In this document: positions 34,328-47,670 of the stretch, piece by piece
How the letters are laid out: each line of letters begins with the position of its first letter
How positions within the stretch are numbered: position 1 is the first letter of the stretch
NCBI RefSeq assembly: GCF_001613935.1
Contig: NZ_LQCI01000050.1
Location: 62,001-126,000, forward strand
From: Amycolatopsis regifaucium
Lineage (GTDB): Bacteria; Actinomycetota; Actinomycetes; Mycobacteriales; Pseudonocardiaceae
Length of the DNA: 64,000 nt
Direction: 5' to 3'
The notes under the pieces: generated by a model
Told to the model about the DNA's origin: nothing
The model's database searches: none
Seen by the model: the letters and a program-made list of their open reading frames with translations, nothing else
Translations under genes and position numbers: made by a program

Positions 34328-37092
34328 GGCGGCAGGGCCCGCCGGAGTAGTTCCGCGAGGTGCACGGCCCGGCGTCCGTCCAGCTGCTCGATCTGTGTCC
34401 GGCAGCTGAATCCGTCGGCGACCACTTCGGTCCCCTCGGCCGCGGCGCGGATCGCGGGCAGCATGCGGTCCTCGGCGCAGGCGACGGAAACGTCGTAGTG
34501 CCCGCGTTCGAAACCGAAGTTGCCCGCCAATCCACAGCAGCCGGAATCCAGTGTGGAATTGTGGATACCCGCGGCGCGCATCGCGGCCTCGTCGGCGTCG
34601 AAGCCCAGCACGGCGTGCTGATGGCAGTGGACCTGGCTGAGCGCCTCGACGTCGAGCGCGCGGAATTCCAGCGGCGAGGCTTCGATGAGTTCGGCGAACG
34701 TCCTGGTCTGCCCGGCGAGCAGTTTCGCGACCGGGTCGCCCGGCAGCAGGGCCTGCAGGTCACCGCGGAACAACGCCGTGCAGCTCGGTTCCAGTCCGGC
34801 GACCTGATACCCCGCGCGCAGATACGGTTCGAGGACGGAAAGCGTGTTGCGCAACACCTTCTTCGCCATGTCGAGCTGTCCGGTGGACACCCAGGTGAGA
34901 CCGCAACAGACTCCGCGATCCGGCAGCACGACGTCGTAGCCCGCCGCGGTGAGCACCTCGGCCGCGGCGTCGAGGACGTCCGGCGTGAGGTAGTTGTTGA
35001 AGGAGTCGGGCCACAGCACCACCGGCCTCGCACCGGTCGCCCAGCGCCGGAGATCCTTGCGCCGCTTGGTGAACGGCAGCCGGGCGAACGTCGGCAGCTC
35101 CCGTTCCGACGCGATCCCGCCGAGTCGTTTCAGCAGACCGGAGAACCGGCGCGACATCGTGTTCGCCAGCCGCGGCGCCAGCGCGGCCGCGCGCAGCCAC
35201 ACCGGCAGCCAGCCCATCGAGTAGTGCGACGCCGGACGCAGCCGCCCCTTGTGATGCTGGTGCAGGAATTCCGCCTTGTAGGTCGCCATGTCGACATCGA
35301 CCGGGCAGTCGGACAGGCAGCCCTTGCACGACAGGCACAGGTCCAGCGCCTCGGCGACCTCCTCCGAACGCCAGCCGTCGGTGATCAGCTCGCCGTTCAC
35401 CATCTCGGCGAGCAGATGCGCGCGGCCCCGCGTCGAGTGTTTTTCCTCGCGAGTGGCGCGATAACTCGGGCACATCACGCCCGCGCCGGTGGTGTTGCGG
35501 CATTTCCCGACACCGACACAGCGCCGCATCGCCTGCCCGAAGCTCCCCCGGTCCTCCGGATACGCGAGCGCGGTGACGTCTTCGATTTCCAGCGGCGCGC
35601 GCCGCACCCGGAGATCGGTGTCGATCGGCCTCGCGGCGACGAGGATACCGGGGTTCATTCTGCCGTCCGGGTCGAAGATCCCCTTGAACCGCGCGAAAAG
35701 CGCGAGGATCTCGTGGCTGTACATCCGGGGCAGCAGTTCCGAGCGGGCCTGGCCGTCGCCGTGTTCCCCGGACAGCGAGCCGCCGTGCTTCGCGACCAGG
35801 TCGGCCGCCTCTTCGAGGAAGGACCGGAACCCGGCGATCCCTTGCGGGGAAAGCAGATCGAAGTCCAGCCGCAGATGCAGGCAGCCCTCACCGTAGTGGC
35901 CGTAGACGACGCTCTTGCGGCCGTGCGCGCGCATGAGTTCCTTGAATTCGCGCAGATACGCGCCCAACCGCTCGGGCGGGACGGCGGCGTCCTCCCAGCC
36001 GGGCCAGGCCTCCGCGCCGCCGGCGAGCCGCGTGGCTAGACCGGCGCCCTCTTCCCGGATGCGCCACAGCCGCTTCTGCGCGGCCGCGTCGTCCAGCAGG
36101 GTGGCTCCGGTCAGCGCGCCGCTCAGTTCGGCGATCAGCGCGCGCGCCTTGTCCGGATCGGCCATCTCGACGAACAACCAGGCGCCACCGGGCGGCAGGC
36201 CGTCGGCGCGGCCCGGTTCCAGCAGCGCGACAAGGTCCGCGTCGACGCCCTCGACGGTCAGCGGCGACCAGGGCAGGATCGCCGGGACGGCGTCGGCCGC
36301 GGCGATGTCGGACACGAAACCGAGCACCGCGAGTACTTTGCGCTTCGGGACCTCGGCGAGGGAGACCGTCGCCTCCAGCACGGTGACGCAGGTGCCCTCG
36401 CTGCCGACCAGCGCCTTGGCGACGTCGAAACCGTTCTCCGGCAGCAGGTGTTCCAGCCCGTACCCGGACACTCGCCTGCTGAAGGTGGACAATTCGGTAC
36501 GCAGCAACGCCAGGTTGTCCCGGACGAGTGCGCGCAACTCGGAGAAGACCCGGCCTTCCGTGCCCGGCATGGCCGCCCGAGCGTCCACTTCGGACGGTGT
36601 CATCGGTCCGACGGTCAGCCGGGTGCCGTCGTAGAGCAGCACGTCGAGTTCGCGGACGACGTCGACCGTGCGACCGTAGGCGACCGAATGCGAGCCGCAG
36701 GCGTTGTTGCCGATCATCCCGCCGATCGTGCACCGCGAATGCGTCGACGGATCGGGCCCGAAGCGGAGCCCGTGCGGCGCGGCGAGTGCCTGGAGGTCGT
36801 CGAGGACGGTTCCCGGCGCGACCCTCGCCGTCCGCGCGGCGGGATCGAGGTCGAGGACGCCGCCGAGGTGGCGCGAGGTGTCGATCACGACACCCGGCCC
36901 GCACGAGTTGCCCGCGACGCTGGTGCCGCCGCCGCGGGCGATCACCGGCATCCCGGCCTCGCGGCAGGCGGCGACGGCCGCGATCACCTCGTCGACGCTC
37001 CGTGGCAACACGACGCCCTGGGGCACGTGCCGGTAGTTGGAGGCGTCGGTCGTGTACAGCGCCAGTGTCGCGGCGTCGGCCAGTATCTCCAC
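34318..37092 (-). CDS. FAD-linked oxidase fused to Fe-S and CCG domains (D-2-hydroxyacid dehydrogenase-like)
   Basis: A protein of about 924 residues joining an N-terminal FAD_binding_4 domain (RGGGTSVAGNSCG), a FAD oxidase C-terminal domain with HYGEGCLHLR, a ferredoxin-like part (CLSCKGCLSDCP and CVGVGKCRNTTG) and cysteine-rich CCG segments (VCCGLTW, SGCCGLAGNFG). This is the architecture of large D-2-hydroxyglutarate/D-lactate-type dehydrogenases, which oxidise a 2-hydroxyacid and pass electrons to quinones. The true start is uncertain: GTG at 37092 fits the family N-terminus (EILADAATLALYTTDASNYR), TTG at 37104 is possible, and the ATG at 37230 is too far upstream. Its stop lies in a family A half-unit. 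Confidence 0.87.
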   Translation of the reverse strand: MEILADAATLALYTTDASNYRHVPQGVVLPRSVDEVIAAVAACREAGMPVIARGGGTSVAGNSCGPGVVIDTSRHLGGVLDLDPAARTARVAPGTVLDDLQALAAPHGLRFGPDPSTHSRCTIGGMIGNNACGSHSVAYGRTVDVVRELDVLLYDGTRLTVGPMTPSEVDARAAMPGTEGRVFSELRALVRDNLALLRTELSTFSRRVSGYGLEHLLPENGFDVAKALVGSEGTCVTVLEATVSLAEVPKRKVLAVLGFVSDIAAADAVPAILPWSPLTVEGVDADLVALLEPGRADGLPPGGAWLFVEMADPDKARALIAELSGALTGATLLDDAAAQKRLWRIREEGAGLATRLAGGAEAWPGWEDAAVPPERLGAYLREFKELMRAHGRKSVVYGHYGEGCLHLRLDFDLLSPQGIAGFRSFLEEAADLVAKHGGSLSGEHGDGQARSELLPRMYSHEILALFARFKGIFDPDGRMNPGILVAARPIDTDLRVRRAPLEIEDVTALAYPEDRGSFGQAMRRCVGVGKCRNTTGAGVMCPSYRATREEKHSTRGRAHLLAEMVNGELITDGWRSEEVAEALDLCLSCKGCLSDCPVDVDMATYKAEFLHQHHKGRLRPASHYSMGWLPVWLRAAALAPRLANTMSRRFSGLLKRLGGIASERELPTFARLPFTKRRKDLRRWATGARPVVLWPDSFNNYLTPDVLDAAAEVLTAAGYDVVLPDRGVCCGLTWVSTGQLDMAKKVLRNTLSVLEPYLRAGYQVAGLEPSCTALFRGDLQALLPGDPVAKLLAGQTRTFAELIEASPLEFRALDVEALSQVHCHQHAVLGFDADEAAMRAAGIHNSTLDSGCCGLAGNFGFERGHYDVSVACAEDRMLPAIRAAAEGTEVVADGFSCRTQIEQLDGRRAVHLAELLRRALPPRN

Positions 37093-37185
37093 GGGTCCAT
37101 TCAAGACAACCGCGGCCGAGAACGCACCGGTGTACCTCTCCGGACGGGTGTGTCGGAAACCACTTCCGTCTGCGATGGTGGGCGA

Positions 37186-37524
37186 GTGGCGGCGAAACGC
37201 CAGGTCACCGAGGACTTCGCCGTCGAGCACAGCGCGGTGCTCGGCGGGCTTCTTCGCGAGCGCGAAGAGCTGCTCGCCACCTCGACCGGGTCGCGGCGCT
37301 CAACGGGACGGCGCGGCTGATCCGCGATCCATCGGGACCCATTCCGGGTTCGTCGCCGAACTGGCCGGGCCCGGACAGGCGGTGATCCGCGGCCGGGTGC
37401 TCGCGCTGGGCAGGGCGAGCCGCGCGACTTCGACGACGACGCGGCGCAGTCCCTCGAAGACATCGCCGATGAGGTCGGCCGGGCGCTGCGACTGGCGTCG
37501 GTCGCCGAGTCCGACCGGTTGACC
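37186..37524 (+). pseudogene. Decayed GAF-domain regulator, frameshifted
   Basis: Protein-like pieces occur in turn in different frames: from the GTG at 37186 (KRQVTEDFAVEHSAVLGGLL), then DRVAALNGTARLIRDPSGP, then FVAELAGPGQAVIRG, then DFDDDAAQSLEDIADEVGRA. Together they read like a shortened GAF-type sensor region of an actinomycete regulator, with at least three frameshifts and the middle of the domain missing. It runs directly into the family A hairpin at 37525. No C-terminal output domain remains. The family call is moderate; the frame breaks are visible in the sequence. Confidence 0.55.
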
Positions 37525-37588
37525 CGCGTTTCGTCCTCTGAATGCGGTACTTCGACGCCGAACTACCGCATTCAGAGGACGAAACGCG
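37525..37588. repeat. Family A hairpin at the junction of two broken genes
   Basis: Arms at about 37525-37549 and 37564-37588 pair almost perfectly, with the TTTCG/CGAAA variant in both. The left flank is the decayed GAF gene and the right flank is an Lrp/AsnC effector domain lacking its HTH. The ATG that opens the Lrp reading frame (37542) lies inside the repeat. Confidence 0.9.
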
Positions 37589-37949
37589 CCCATGGCCGTC
37601 GGCCGAGGGTGGGGTCCGCTACGCGGACATCGACCTGCGCAGCCTCAACCGCGGCGTGCAGGCGATGGTCTCGGCGCAGGTGCGGCCGCTGAGCCGGGAG
37701 GTGATCGACTCCTTCCAGCGCTCGGTCGCGAAATTGCCGGAGGTCCTTTCCGTCTTCGTCACCGCCGGCAGCGATGATTTCCTGATCCACGTCGCCGCGC
37801 AGGACGTCGATCAGCTCCACTCCTTTCTGGTGGATCGTTTGTCGAAGCGCAAGGAGATCGTCGGCTTCCGGAGTTCGATCATTTTCCGGCATCTGCGCAA
37901 GACCGAGCTGGAACCCCTTCCGCGACGAATACCGGGTGACCGCCCCTAG
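37589..37949 (+). pseudogene. Truncated Lrp/AsnC-family regulator, effector domain only
   Basis: About 120 residues in one frame: YADIDLRSLNRGVQAMVSAQ, then SFQRSVAKLPEVLSVFVTAG, then FLIHVAAQDVDQLHSFLVDR, and GFRSSIIFRHLRKT. This is the RAM/AsnC ligand-binding domain of an Lrp-type regulator. The N-terminal HTH is missing and the frame continues back into the palindromic repeat, where the only ATG lies (37542, giving MRYFDAELPHSEDE of repeat origin). It is therefore probably a 5'-truncated remnant. A standalone RAM-domain protein is a less likely alternative. Confidence 0.6.
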
Positions 37950-38026
37950 TGTTCACCCTTGATTACGCGACACACCGCCCTTAAGTACGTCCGAAATCCA
38001 AGGAATAGCATCGGAGGAGACGGAAA

Positions 38027-38047
38027 ATGTCGGGGGTATGGGTTTAA
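38027..38047 (+). CDS. Possible leader peptide MSGVWV
   Basis: A seven-codon reading frame (six residues plus TAA) with a strong ribosome binding site, GGAGGA at 38013-38018, 8 bases before the ATG. It lies 33 bp upstream of the small protein gene at 38081, which has its own AAAGGAGG. It could be a regulatory upstream ORF; chance occurrence in a purine-rich stretch is the alternative. Confidence 0.3.
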   Translation: MSGVWV

Positions 38048-38080
38048 CTGTTCAACAGCGGACCAGAAAGGAGGCGCGCC

Positions 38081-38347
38081 ATGGACGTTCGGACAGAGCT
38101 GAATCATCGTGAGCGGGCCACCCTGAGAGCGGTGGCCGAGGGCCACGCCGAGATCAGCTGCAGTTGCGAGCCGGACCTGTTCGTCGACGGTCTCGCCTGC
38201 TGCGACCAGCACACCGCGCACCGCCTCGCCCATCTCGGCCTGGTGGCGGCCGCCAGGGGCGGCAGGTGGGGCGAACGCGTCCCCGCCCTGCTCACCCAGG
38301 CGGGAGCGGCCGCACTGGGGGTCGCCACACCGGAGCTGGCCGCGTAA
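38081..38347 (+). CDS. Small hypothetical protein, possible winged-helix fold
   Basis: An 88-residue soluble protein with an excellent ribosome binding site (AAAGGAGG, 5 bases before the ATG). It has four Cys (SCSCEPDLFVDGLACCDQ) followed by AHRLAHLGLVAAARGGRWGERVPALLTQAGAAAL; the last part resembles the wing and C-terminal helix of a DNA-binding winged helix. I do not recognise a named family. The GNAT gene follows after 41 bp. Confidence 0.7.
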   Translation: MDVRTELNHRERATLRAVAEGHAEISCSCEPDLFVDGLACCDQHTAHRLAHLGLVAAARGGRWGERVPALLTQAGAAALGVATPELAA

Positions 38348-38388
38348 AACGGGTTGCCCCGGCCGCTCCCCGGCGCGACGCTTTGCCC

Positions 38389-38958
38389 ATGCGTGTCTTT
38401 TTGGAGACCGAGCGGCTCCTGCTGCGGCAGTTCACCGACGCCGACGTCGATGATCTGTTCGCCCTCTACGACGACCCCGAAGTCATGCGGTACCTCAATG
38501 GGGGCAAACCCGCCGACCGGGCGGAGATCGAAAAGCACGACCTTCCCGCTTTTCTCGGTTACTACGAGCGTTTCCCCGGTTACGGGTTCTGGGCGGCGAT
38601 CGAGAAATCCAGCAGCACTTTCCTGGGGTGGTTCCATTTCCGGCCGCTGCGCGGTCATCACTCGGATGATCCCGAACTGGGCTACCGGCTGAACCGGTCG
38701 TCCTGGGGCAGGGGGTATGCCACCGAGGGCTCGCTGGCGCTCCTGGAGAAGGGGTTCACCGAGCTGGGGGTCCAGCGGGTCTGGGCGGGAACGATGGCGG
38801 TGAACCTCGGGTCGCGGCGGGTGATGGAGAAGATCGGGATGCGCCACATCCGGACCTATCACGAGGACTTCGACGACCCGATCGCCGGCACCGAGGAGGG
38901 CGAGGTCGAGTACGCCATCACCCTCGACGAGTGGCGCGCCCAAGCGCGCCGCGTTTAG
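38389..38958 (+). CDS. GNAT acetyltransferase, RimJ/RimL type
   Basis: A 189-residue GNAT protein. The start (LETERLLLRQFTDADVDDLFAL) and the acetyl-CoA site region GYRLNRSSWGRGYATEGSLALL are typical of the RimJ/RimL group, which acetylate N-termini of ribosomal proteins or small molecules. The target is unknown. The stop codon TAG (CGC GTT TAG) lies in a family A repeat unit, so the last two residues and the stop come from the repeat. It is convergent to the IMPACT-family gene. Confidence 0.88.
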   Translation: MRVFLETERLLLRQFTDADVDDLFALYDDPEVMRYLNGGKPADRAEIEKHDLPAFLGYYERFPGYGFWAAIEKSSSTFLGWFHFRPLRGHHSDDPELGYRLNRSSWGRGYATEGSLALLEKGFTELGVQRVWAGTMAVNLGSRRVMEKIGMRHIRTYHEDFDDPIAGTEEGEVEYAITLDEWRAQARRV

Positions 38959-39038
38959 AGGACTGAACGCGGGGTGTGCCGCGCGAGACCCCTTCCGCGC
39001 CGGGCACCGGAGCGGCGCGTTTAGTCCTCTAAATGCGG
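38950..39038. repeat. Family A pair in inverted orientation, wide spacing
   Basis: One unit at 38950-38972 and an opposite-facing unit at 39016-39038, separated by 43 bp. The left unit contains the stop codon of the GNAT gene and the right unit that of the convergent IMPACT-family gene. Both have the TTTAG/CTAAA variant. Confidence 0.88.
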
Positions 39039-39664
39039 GTAGTAGGCAGCCAGGTCTCACCGACGTCTTCGGCGAGGGCCTCCCCGCCGGTCAGGTCCGC
39101 CAGCCAGGAGCGAAAGGCGTTCCCCTGGTCCGGGGCGAGTCCGACATCGAAGTGCGCGACGTCCTCGAAGCGCGTCGCGTGCAGCAGGTACGGCGACGAG
39201 CGGAGGTCGTTCTCCAGCCGGCCGGCCCGGTCGTAGTCGACGACGACCTCCACCAGCCGCAGCCGCCGGTACTCCCGCACCCCGACGACGTCGACGGCTT
39301 CCGCCACGGCCTGCCCGTACGCGCGGATCAAGCCGCCCGCGCCGAGCAGCACCCCGCCGAAGTACCGGGTCACCACCGCGACGGTGTCGGTCAGCTCCCG
39401 GCGACGGAGTACCTCGAGCATCGGCGTGCCCGCCGTCCCCGCGGGCTCGCCGTCGTCACTGGATCGCTGAGCCCGGCCGTCGGCGCCCAGAACGAAGGCG
39501 TGACAGTGGTGCCGAGCGGCCGGATCGGCCTTCTTCCGGGCGGCGATCACCTCGCGCGCGGCCTCTTCCGACGTGACCGGCGCGAGGGCGCACAGGAAGC
39601 GCGAACGCCGGATTTCGATCTCGTGGACCCCGGCGCCCGCCACGGTCAGGTAACGATCCGCCAT
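39029..39664 (-). CDS. IMPACT/YigZ family protein
   Basis: A 211-residue protein of the YigZ/IMPACT family. Conserved stretches are EIRRSRFLCALAPVTSEEAA, HHCHAFVLG, SSDDGEPAGTAGTPMLEVL and VVTRYFGGVLLGAGGLIRAY. The C-terminal half is the EF-G domain IV-like module. Bacterial members are of unsettled function; a ribosome- or translation-linked role is often suggested. The last codons (CGC ATT TAG) are read inside a family A unit, so the stop comes from the repeat. Confidence 0.9.
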   Translation of the reverse strand: MADRYLTVAGAGVHEIEIRRSRFLCALAPVTSEEAAREVIAARKKADPAARHHCHAFVLGADGRAQRSSDDGEPAGTAGTPMLEVLRRRELTDTVAVVTRYFGGVLLGAGGLIRAYGQAVAEAVDVVGVREYRRLRLVEVVVDYDRAGRLENDLRSSPYLLHATRFEDVAHFDVGLAPDQGNAFRSWLADLTGGEALAEDVGETWLPTTRI

Positions 39665-40215
39665 CGGCCAAGCCTCTCAAACCAGACGGGCCACTCTGCC
39701 GTTCGGGCGATCCGACGGTCACGTCAGGTGACCGCAATGCCCGCGATACACGCTCCATTGCGCGATCCAGGTCACACTCTCGCGCGAGGTGAGCGATCGT
39801 TCACGCAGGTCAGCACACTGATGCCCCACTCAGTGGACACATCATTCCAGCCAGTGGGCAGAGGACGGGTGAAGTCAACGCCCACGTGGCATTTCCCACC
39901 CCGACCAAGCGACGTATGTCGATAACAGCGATTTCACACTATCGTCATAAGACCGGCGAACCCGGGAGTAACACGTGTACCCGTCAGCCGCCCACCACAG
40001 CGGCCAGGCGGGACCCACGTGCACAGCAGTACCGATATGCGCATCGGCCGCCCAGTGCAGTGCGGCTCTACGAGGCCTGCCCCCGTTTCCGCGGGCGGGA
40101 TCGTTCCCTCTCGACTGACCATCGCGGTCCCGGACCACTCTGTTAACTGGTTCACGCCCGAACCACCCGAACGGAGTGGTACCGGTCGCGCCGACGCCTT
40201 GGGAGGCGGCCAGCC
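39665..40215. other. Upstream region of gltB
   Basis: About 550 bp with no convincing gene. It contains the dyad CGGTCAC-N5-GTGACCG at 39716-39734 and CCACT-C-AGTGG near 39827. The gltBD promoter should be here. I looked for a GlnR-type site and found only weak partial matches (GTTAAC near 40142). A GGGAGG ribosome binding site precedes the GTG at 40216. Confidence 0.5.
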
Positions 40216-44746
<4,531 letters not shown>

Positions 44747-44754
<8 letters not shown>

Positions 44755-46198
44755 CCCCAAGGGCTTTCTGACCACCACTCGCGAGACGCCGAAGAGCCGT
44801 CCCGTCGACCTGCGCCTGATGGACTGGCGTGAGGTGTACGAGGACTTCGCGACGTCGAAGCTGCAGAAGCAGGCCGGACGCTGCATGGACTGCGGCATCC
44901 CGTTCTGTCACCAGGGCTGTCCGCTGGGGAACCTCATCCCCGAATGGAACACGCTGACCTGGCGTGACGATTGGCGCGACGCGGCCGAACGGCTGCACGC
45001 GACCAACAATTTCCCGGAGTTCACCGGGACCCTCTGCCCGGCGCCGTGCGAGACGGCGTGTGTGCTCGGGATCAACGACGATCCCGTCACCATCAAGCGG
45101 GTCGAGATCTCGATCATCGACCGGGCCTTCGAAGAAGGCTGGGTCACGCCGCAGCCGCCGGTGGCGCTCACCGGCAAGAAGGTGGCCGTGGTCGGATCCG
45201 GTCCGTCGGGACTCGCCGCGGCGCAGCAGCTCACGCGCGCTGGCCACAGTGTCGTGGTCTTCGAGCGGGCCGACAAGATCGGCGGGCTGCTGCGCTACGG
45301 CATCCCCGAGTTCAAGATGGAGAAGCGGCGGCTCGACCGCCGTCTGGAGCAGATGCGGGCGGAGGGCACGGAATTCCGGACGTCGGTGAACGTCGGTGTG
45401 GACCTCACCGTCGAGGAACTGAAGTCGTCGTACGACGCGGTGGTCCTCGCCGGTGGCGCGACGGCGTGGCGTGACCTGCCGATTCCCGGCCGCGAGCACC
45501 AGGGCATCCACCAGGCGATGGAGTTCCTGCCGCCCGCCAACCGCGTCGCGGCCGGTGACCTGGACGTCTCGCCGATCAGCGCTGAAGGCCTCGACGTCGT
45601 CGTCATCGGCGGCGGTGACACCGGCGCGGACTGCGTCGGGACCTCGCACCGCCAGGGCGCCAAGTCGGTGACGCAGCTGGAGATCATGCCGAAGCCGCCG
45701 CTTTCGCGGTCCGACGCGCATCCGTGGCCGACGTACCCGATGATCTACCGCGTCTCGTCCGCGCACGAAGAAGGCGGCGAGCGGCTGTACTCGGTCAACA
45801 CCCAGGAGTTCCTGGCCGACGCCGACGGGCGCGTCCGCGCGCTGAAGCTGGTCGAGGTGCGCAACGAGGGCGGCAAGTTCGTCCCGGTCCCGGGTACCGA
45901 AAAGGAGCTCCCGGCGCAGCTGGTGCTGCTCGCGATGGGCTTCGTCGGCCCGGAGCGGGAAGGCCTGCTGGACGCGCTCGACGTCGAATTGGACCAGCGC
46001 GGCAACGTCGCCCGCGACAAGGCGTTCAAGACGAGCGTCGACAACGTCTTCGTGGCCGGGGACATGGGCCGCGGCCAGTCGCTCATCGTGTGGGCGATCG
46101 CCGAAGGCCGCTCCGCCGCGGCGGGCGTCGACGAATTCCTCACCGGACGTGACGTCCTGCCCGCGCCGATCGCCCCTACCGACCGGCCCCTCTCCTGA
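44747..46198 (+). CDS. gltD: Glutamate synthase, small subunit
   Basis: A 483-residue small subunit. The N-terminal cysteine cluster CMDCGIPFCHQGCPLGN binds Fe-S centres. An FAD-binding fold follows (VAVVGSGPSGLAAAQQL), then an NADPH-binding fold (VVVIGGGDTGADC) and the C-terminal VAGDMGRGQSLIVWAI. It passes electrons from NADPH to GltB. The start overlaps the gltB end by 8 bp, so coupled translation is expected. A compound family A repeat follows 2 bp after the stop. Confidence 0.97.
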
Positions 46199-46200
46199 CC

Positions 46201-46307
46201 CGCGTTTAGTCCTCTGCTTGCGGTAGTTCAACGGCGAACTACCGCAAGCAGTCCTCTAGACGCGGTGGTTGCGCGGGCAGCTATCGCAAGTAGAGGACTA
46301 AATGCGC
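46201..46307. repeat. Compound family A repeat
   Basis: Two hairpins back to back. The first pairs about 46214-46227 with 46236-46249 and carries the variant CTTGCGG/CCGCAAG in both arms instead of AATGCGG/CCGCATT. The second runs from 46251 to 46307, with an irregular loop. The orientation of the outer arms differs from the other loci, as if one copy had been inserted into or recombined with another. It follows gltD by 2 bp. Confidence 0.85.
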
Positions 46308-46884
46308 GCCGTAGTCGCGCGCTGGTTCCTTCGGGTGGTAAATCCGCCGGAAGAGGACGATCGCGGGCGACGACGGCGAACTTTCGGTATCGGTTGTATC
46401 AAGGGTACGACTCACACGAGGGGTGGGGGATTCCTTGAGATGACGATCGACTCGAAGATCAGGCGAGAATGGGATATCGCATTTATTTCTCGTCCTTCCT
46501 ACGTTTTTCGCAGCCCAAGCGCGCATAACGGCCCTTTTTCGCTCATTTCGTCCAAACGTGCCGACCCCCGTCTTCACGCCGTCGATCGCCTTCCTGAGCG
46601 AGGCGGGCTGGTCCCCGCGCGTCCGCCGGGTATCCGCTAAACGTCACCGGAACGGACGCAAAGCGGATATCAGTCCGCGCTCAGCGGCACTACCCTCCGA
46701 TGCGGGCCGGTTCTGGGCGTACCGGCCACGGGGCGGGCGCCGGTCACACTGGGGGTGGCCGGCGCCCGCTTTCCCCGGTTCTCCTCACTTTCCCGAACCT
46801 GCCGCTTCCCTCCGCCCGTATCGCGACGCGTAGTACTTTGTCCGGTGCGGTAAGCGACATCGCGCTTCGGGGAGGGAGCTGGGG
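46308..46884. other. Intergenic region before the DeoR regulator
   Basis: About 580 bp. The stretch 46430-46560 is clearly poorer in G and C than the rest, with TTTTT near 46533. An ORF starting at 46441 (MTIDSKIRREWD) can be read but has no recognisable family and a weak start context, so I do not call it. A strong hairpin lies at 46733-46772. A purine-rich GGGGAGGGAG precedes the regulator start. Confidence 0.45.
46733..46772. terminator. Hairpin terminator or attenuator
   Basis: GCGGGCGCCGG (46733-46743) pairs perfectly with CCGGCGCCCGC (46759-46769), followed by TTT on the plus strand. It lies about 110 bp upstream of the DeoR start, so it could end a transcript entering from gltBD. Confidence 0.65.
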
Positions 46885-47670
46885 ATGAATCGGCATGAAC
46901 GGCTGACAGCCTTATTGGACATGGTGGGAGAGCGGGAAAAGGTCGACGTCGAAGTCTCGGCGGACGAACTCGGCGTCTCCCCCGCGACGATCCGGCGGGA
47001 CCTCGATCACCTGGCGGGCCGCAATCTCGTGGTCCGCACCCGCGGCGGCGCCGTCGCGAGCAACGTCGCCTACGACCTTCCGTTGCGACACAAGGCCGCG
47101 CGCAACGCACCGGAGCAGCAACGGATCTCGGCGGCCGCGGCGAGAATGGTCGATCCCGGCATGGTGGTCGGCCTCAACGGCGGCACCACGAGCTCCGAGG
47201 TGGGCCGCGCGCTCGCCACCCGGCCGGACATGGGTGAGCCGAGCGGCGGCCCGTCGCTCACCGTGGTGACGAACGCGCTCAACATCGCCCACGAACTCGC
47301 CGTGCGCCCGAACATCAAGATCGTGGTGACCGGCGGGGTCGCGCGCCAGCAGTCGTTCGACCTGTCCGGGCCGCTGTCCCACCTGTTCCTCGACCAGATC
47401 TCGCTGGATCTGGTGTTCCTCGGGGTGGACGCGTTCGACCCGGTGCACGGCGCGCAGGCGCATCACGAGGGTGACGCGAGCACGAACCGGCTGATGGCGG
47501 CCCGCGCGCGGCAAGTCGTCGTACTCGCCGACGCCGGGAAACTCGGGGGTCGCGCCTTCGCGAAGATCTGCGCGACCGCCGACGTCGACGTCCTCGTCAC
47601 CGACGGCCGCGCGGATCCCGAGCGGGTGCACGCCTTCGAAGAGGAAGGCGTGCGAGTCGTCAGGGCTTGA
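46885..47670 (+). CDS. DeoR-family regulator
   Basis: A 261-residue regulator with an N-terminal HTH (VSADELGVSPATIRRDLDHL) and the C-terminal sugar-phosphate-binding DeoRC domain (VGLNGGTTSSEVGRAL, VVTNALNIAHEL, LVFLGVDAFD). Such proteins usually repress sugar catabolism until a phosphorylated sugar binds. It faces a ROK-type sugar kinase with an 11-bp overlap of 3' ends, which may fit a shared sugar pathway. The ATG has a GGGAGGGAG site upstream. Confidence 0.9.
   Translation: MNRHERLTALLDMVGEREKVDVEVSADELGVSPATIRRDLDHLAGRNLVVRTRGGAVASNVAYDLPLRHKAARNAPEQQRISAAAARMVDPGMVVGLNGGTTSSEVGRALATRPDMGEPSGGPSLTVVTNALNIAHELAVRPNIKIVVTGGVARQQSFDLSGPLSHLFLDQISLDLVFLGVDAFDPVHGAQAHHEGDASTNRLMAARARQVVVLADAGKLGGRAFAKICATADVDVLVTDGRADPERVHAFEEEGVRVVRA

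Noticed and set aside
39665..40215. A GlnR-type nitrogen control site upstream of gltB
   Set aside because: Only partial matches to the expected spaced half-sites were found, so I do not claim one.
46441..46640. A small ORF beginning MTIDSKIRREWD in the lower-GC stretch
   Set aside because: It has no clear ribosome binding site and no family. Its second half becomes an Arg/Pro-rich out-of-frame style sequence.
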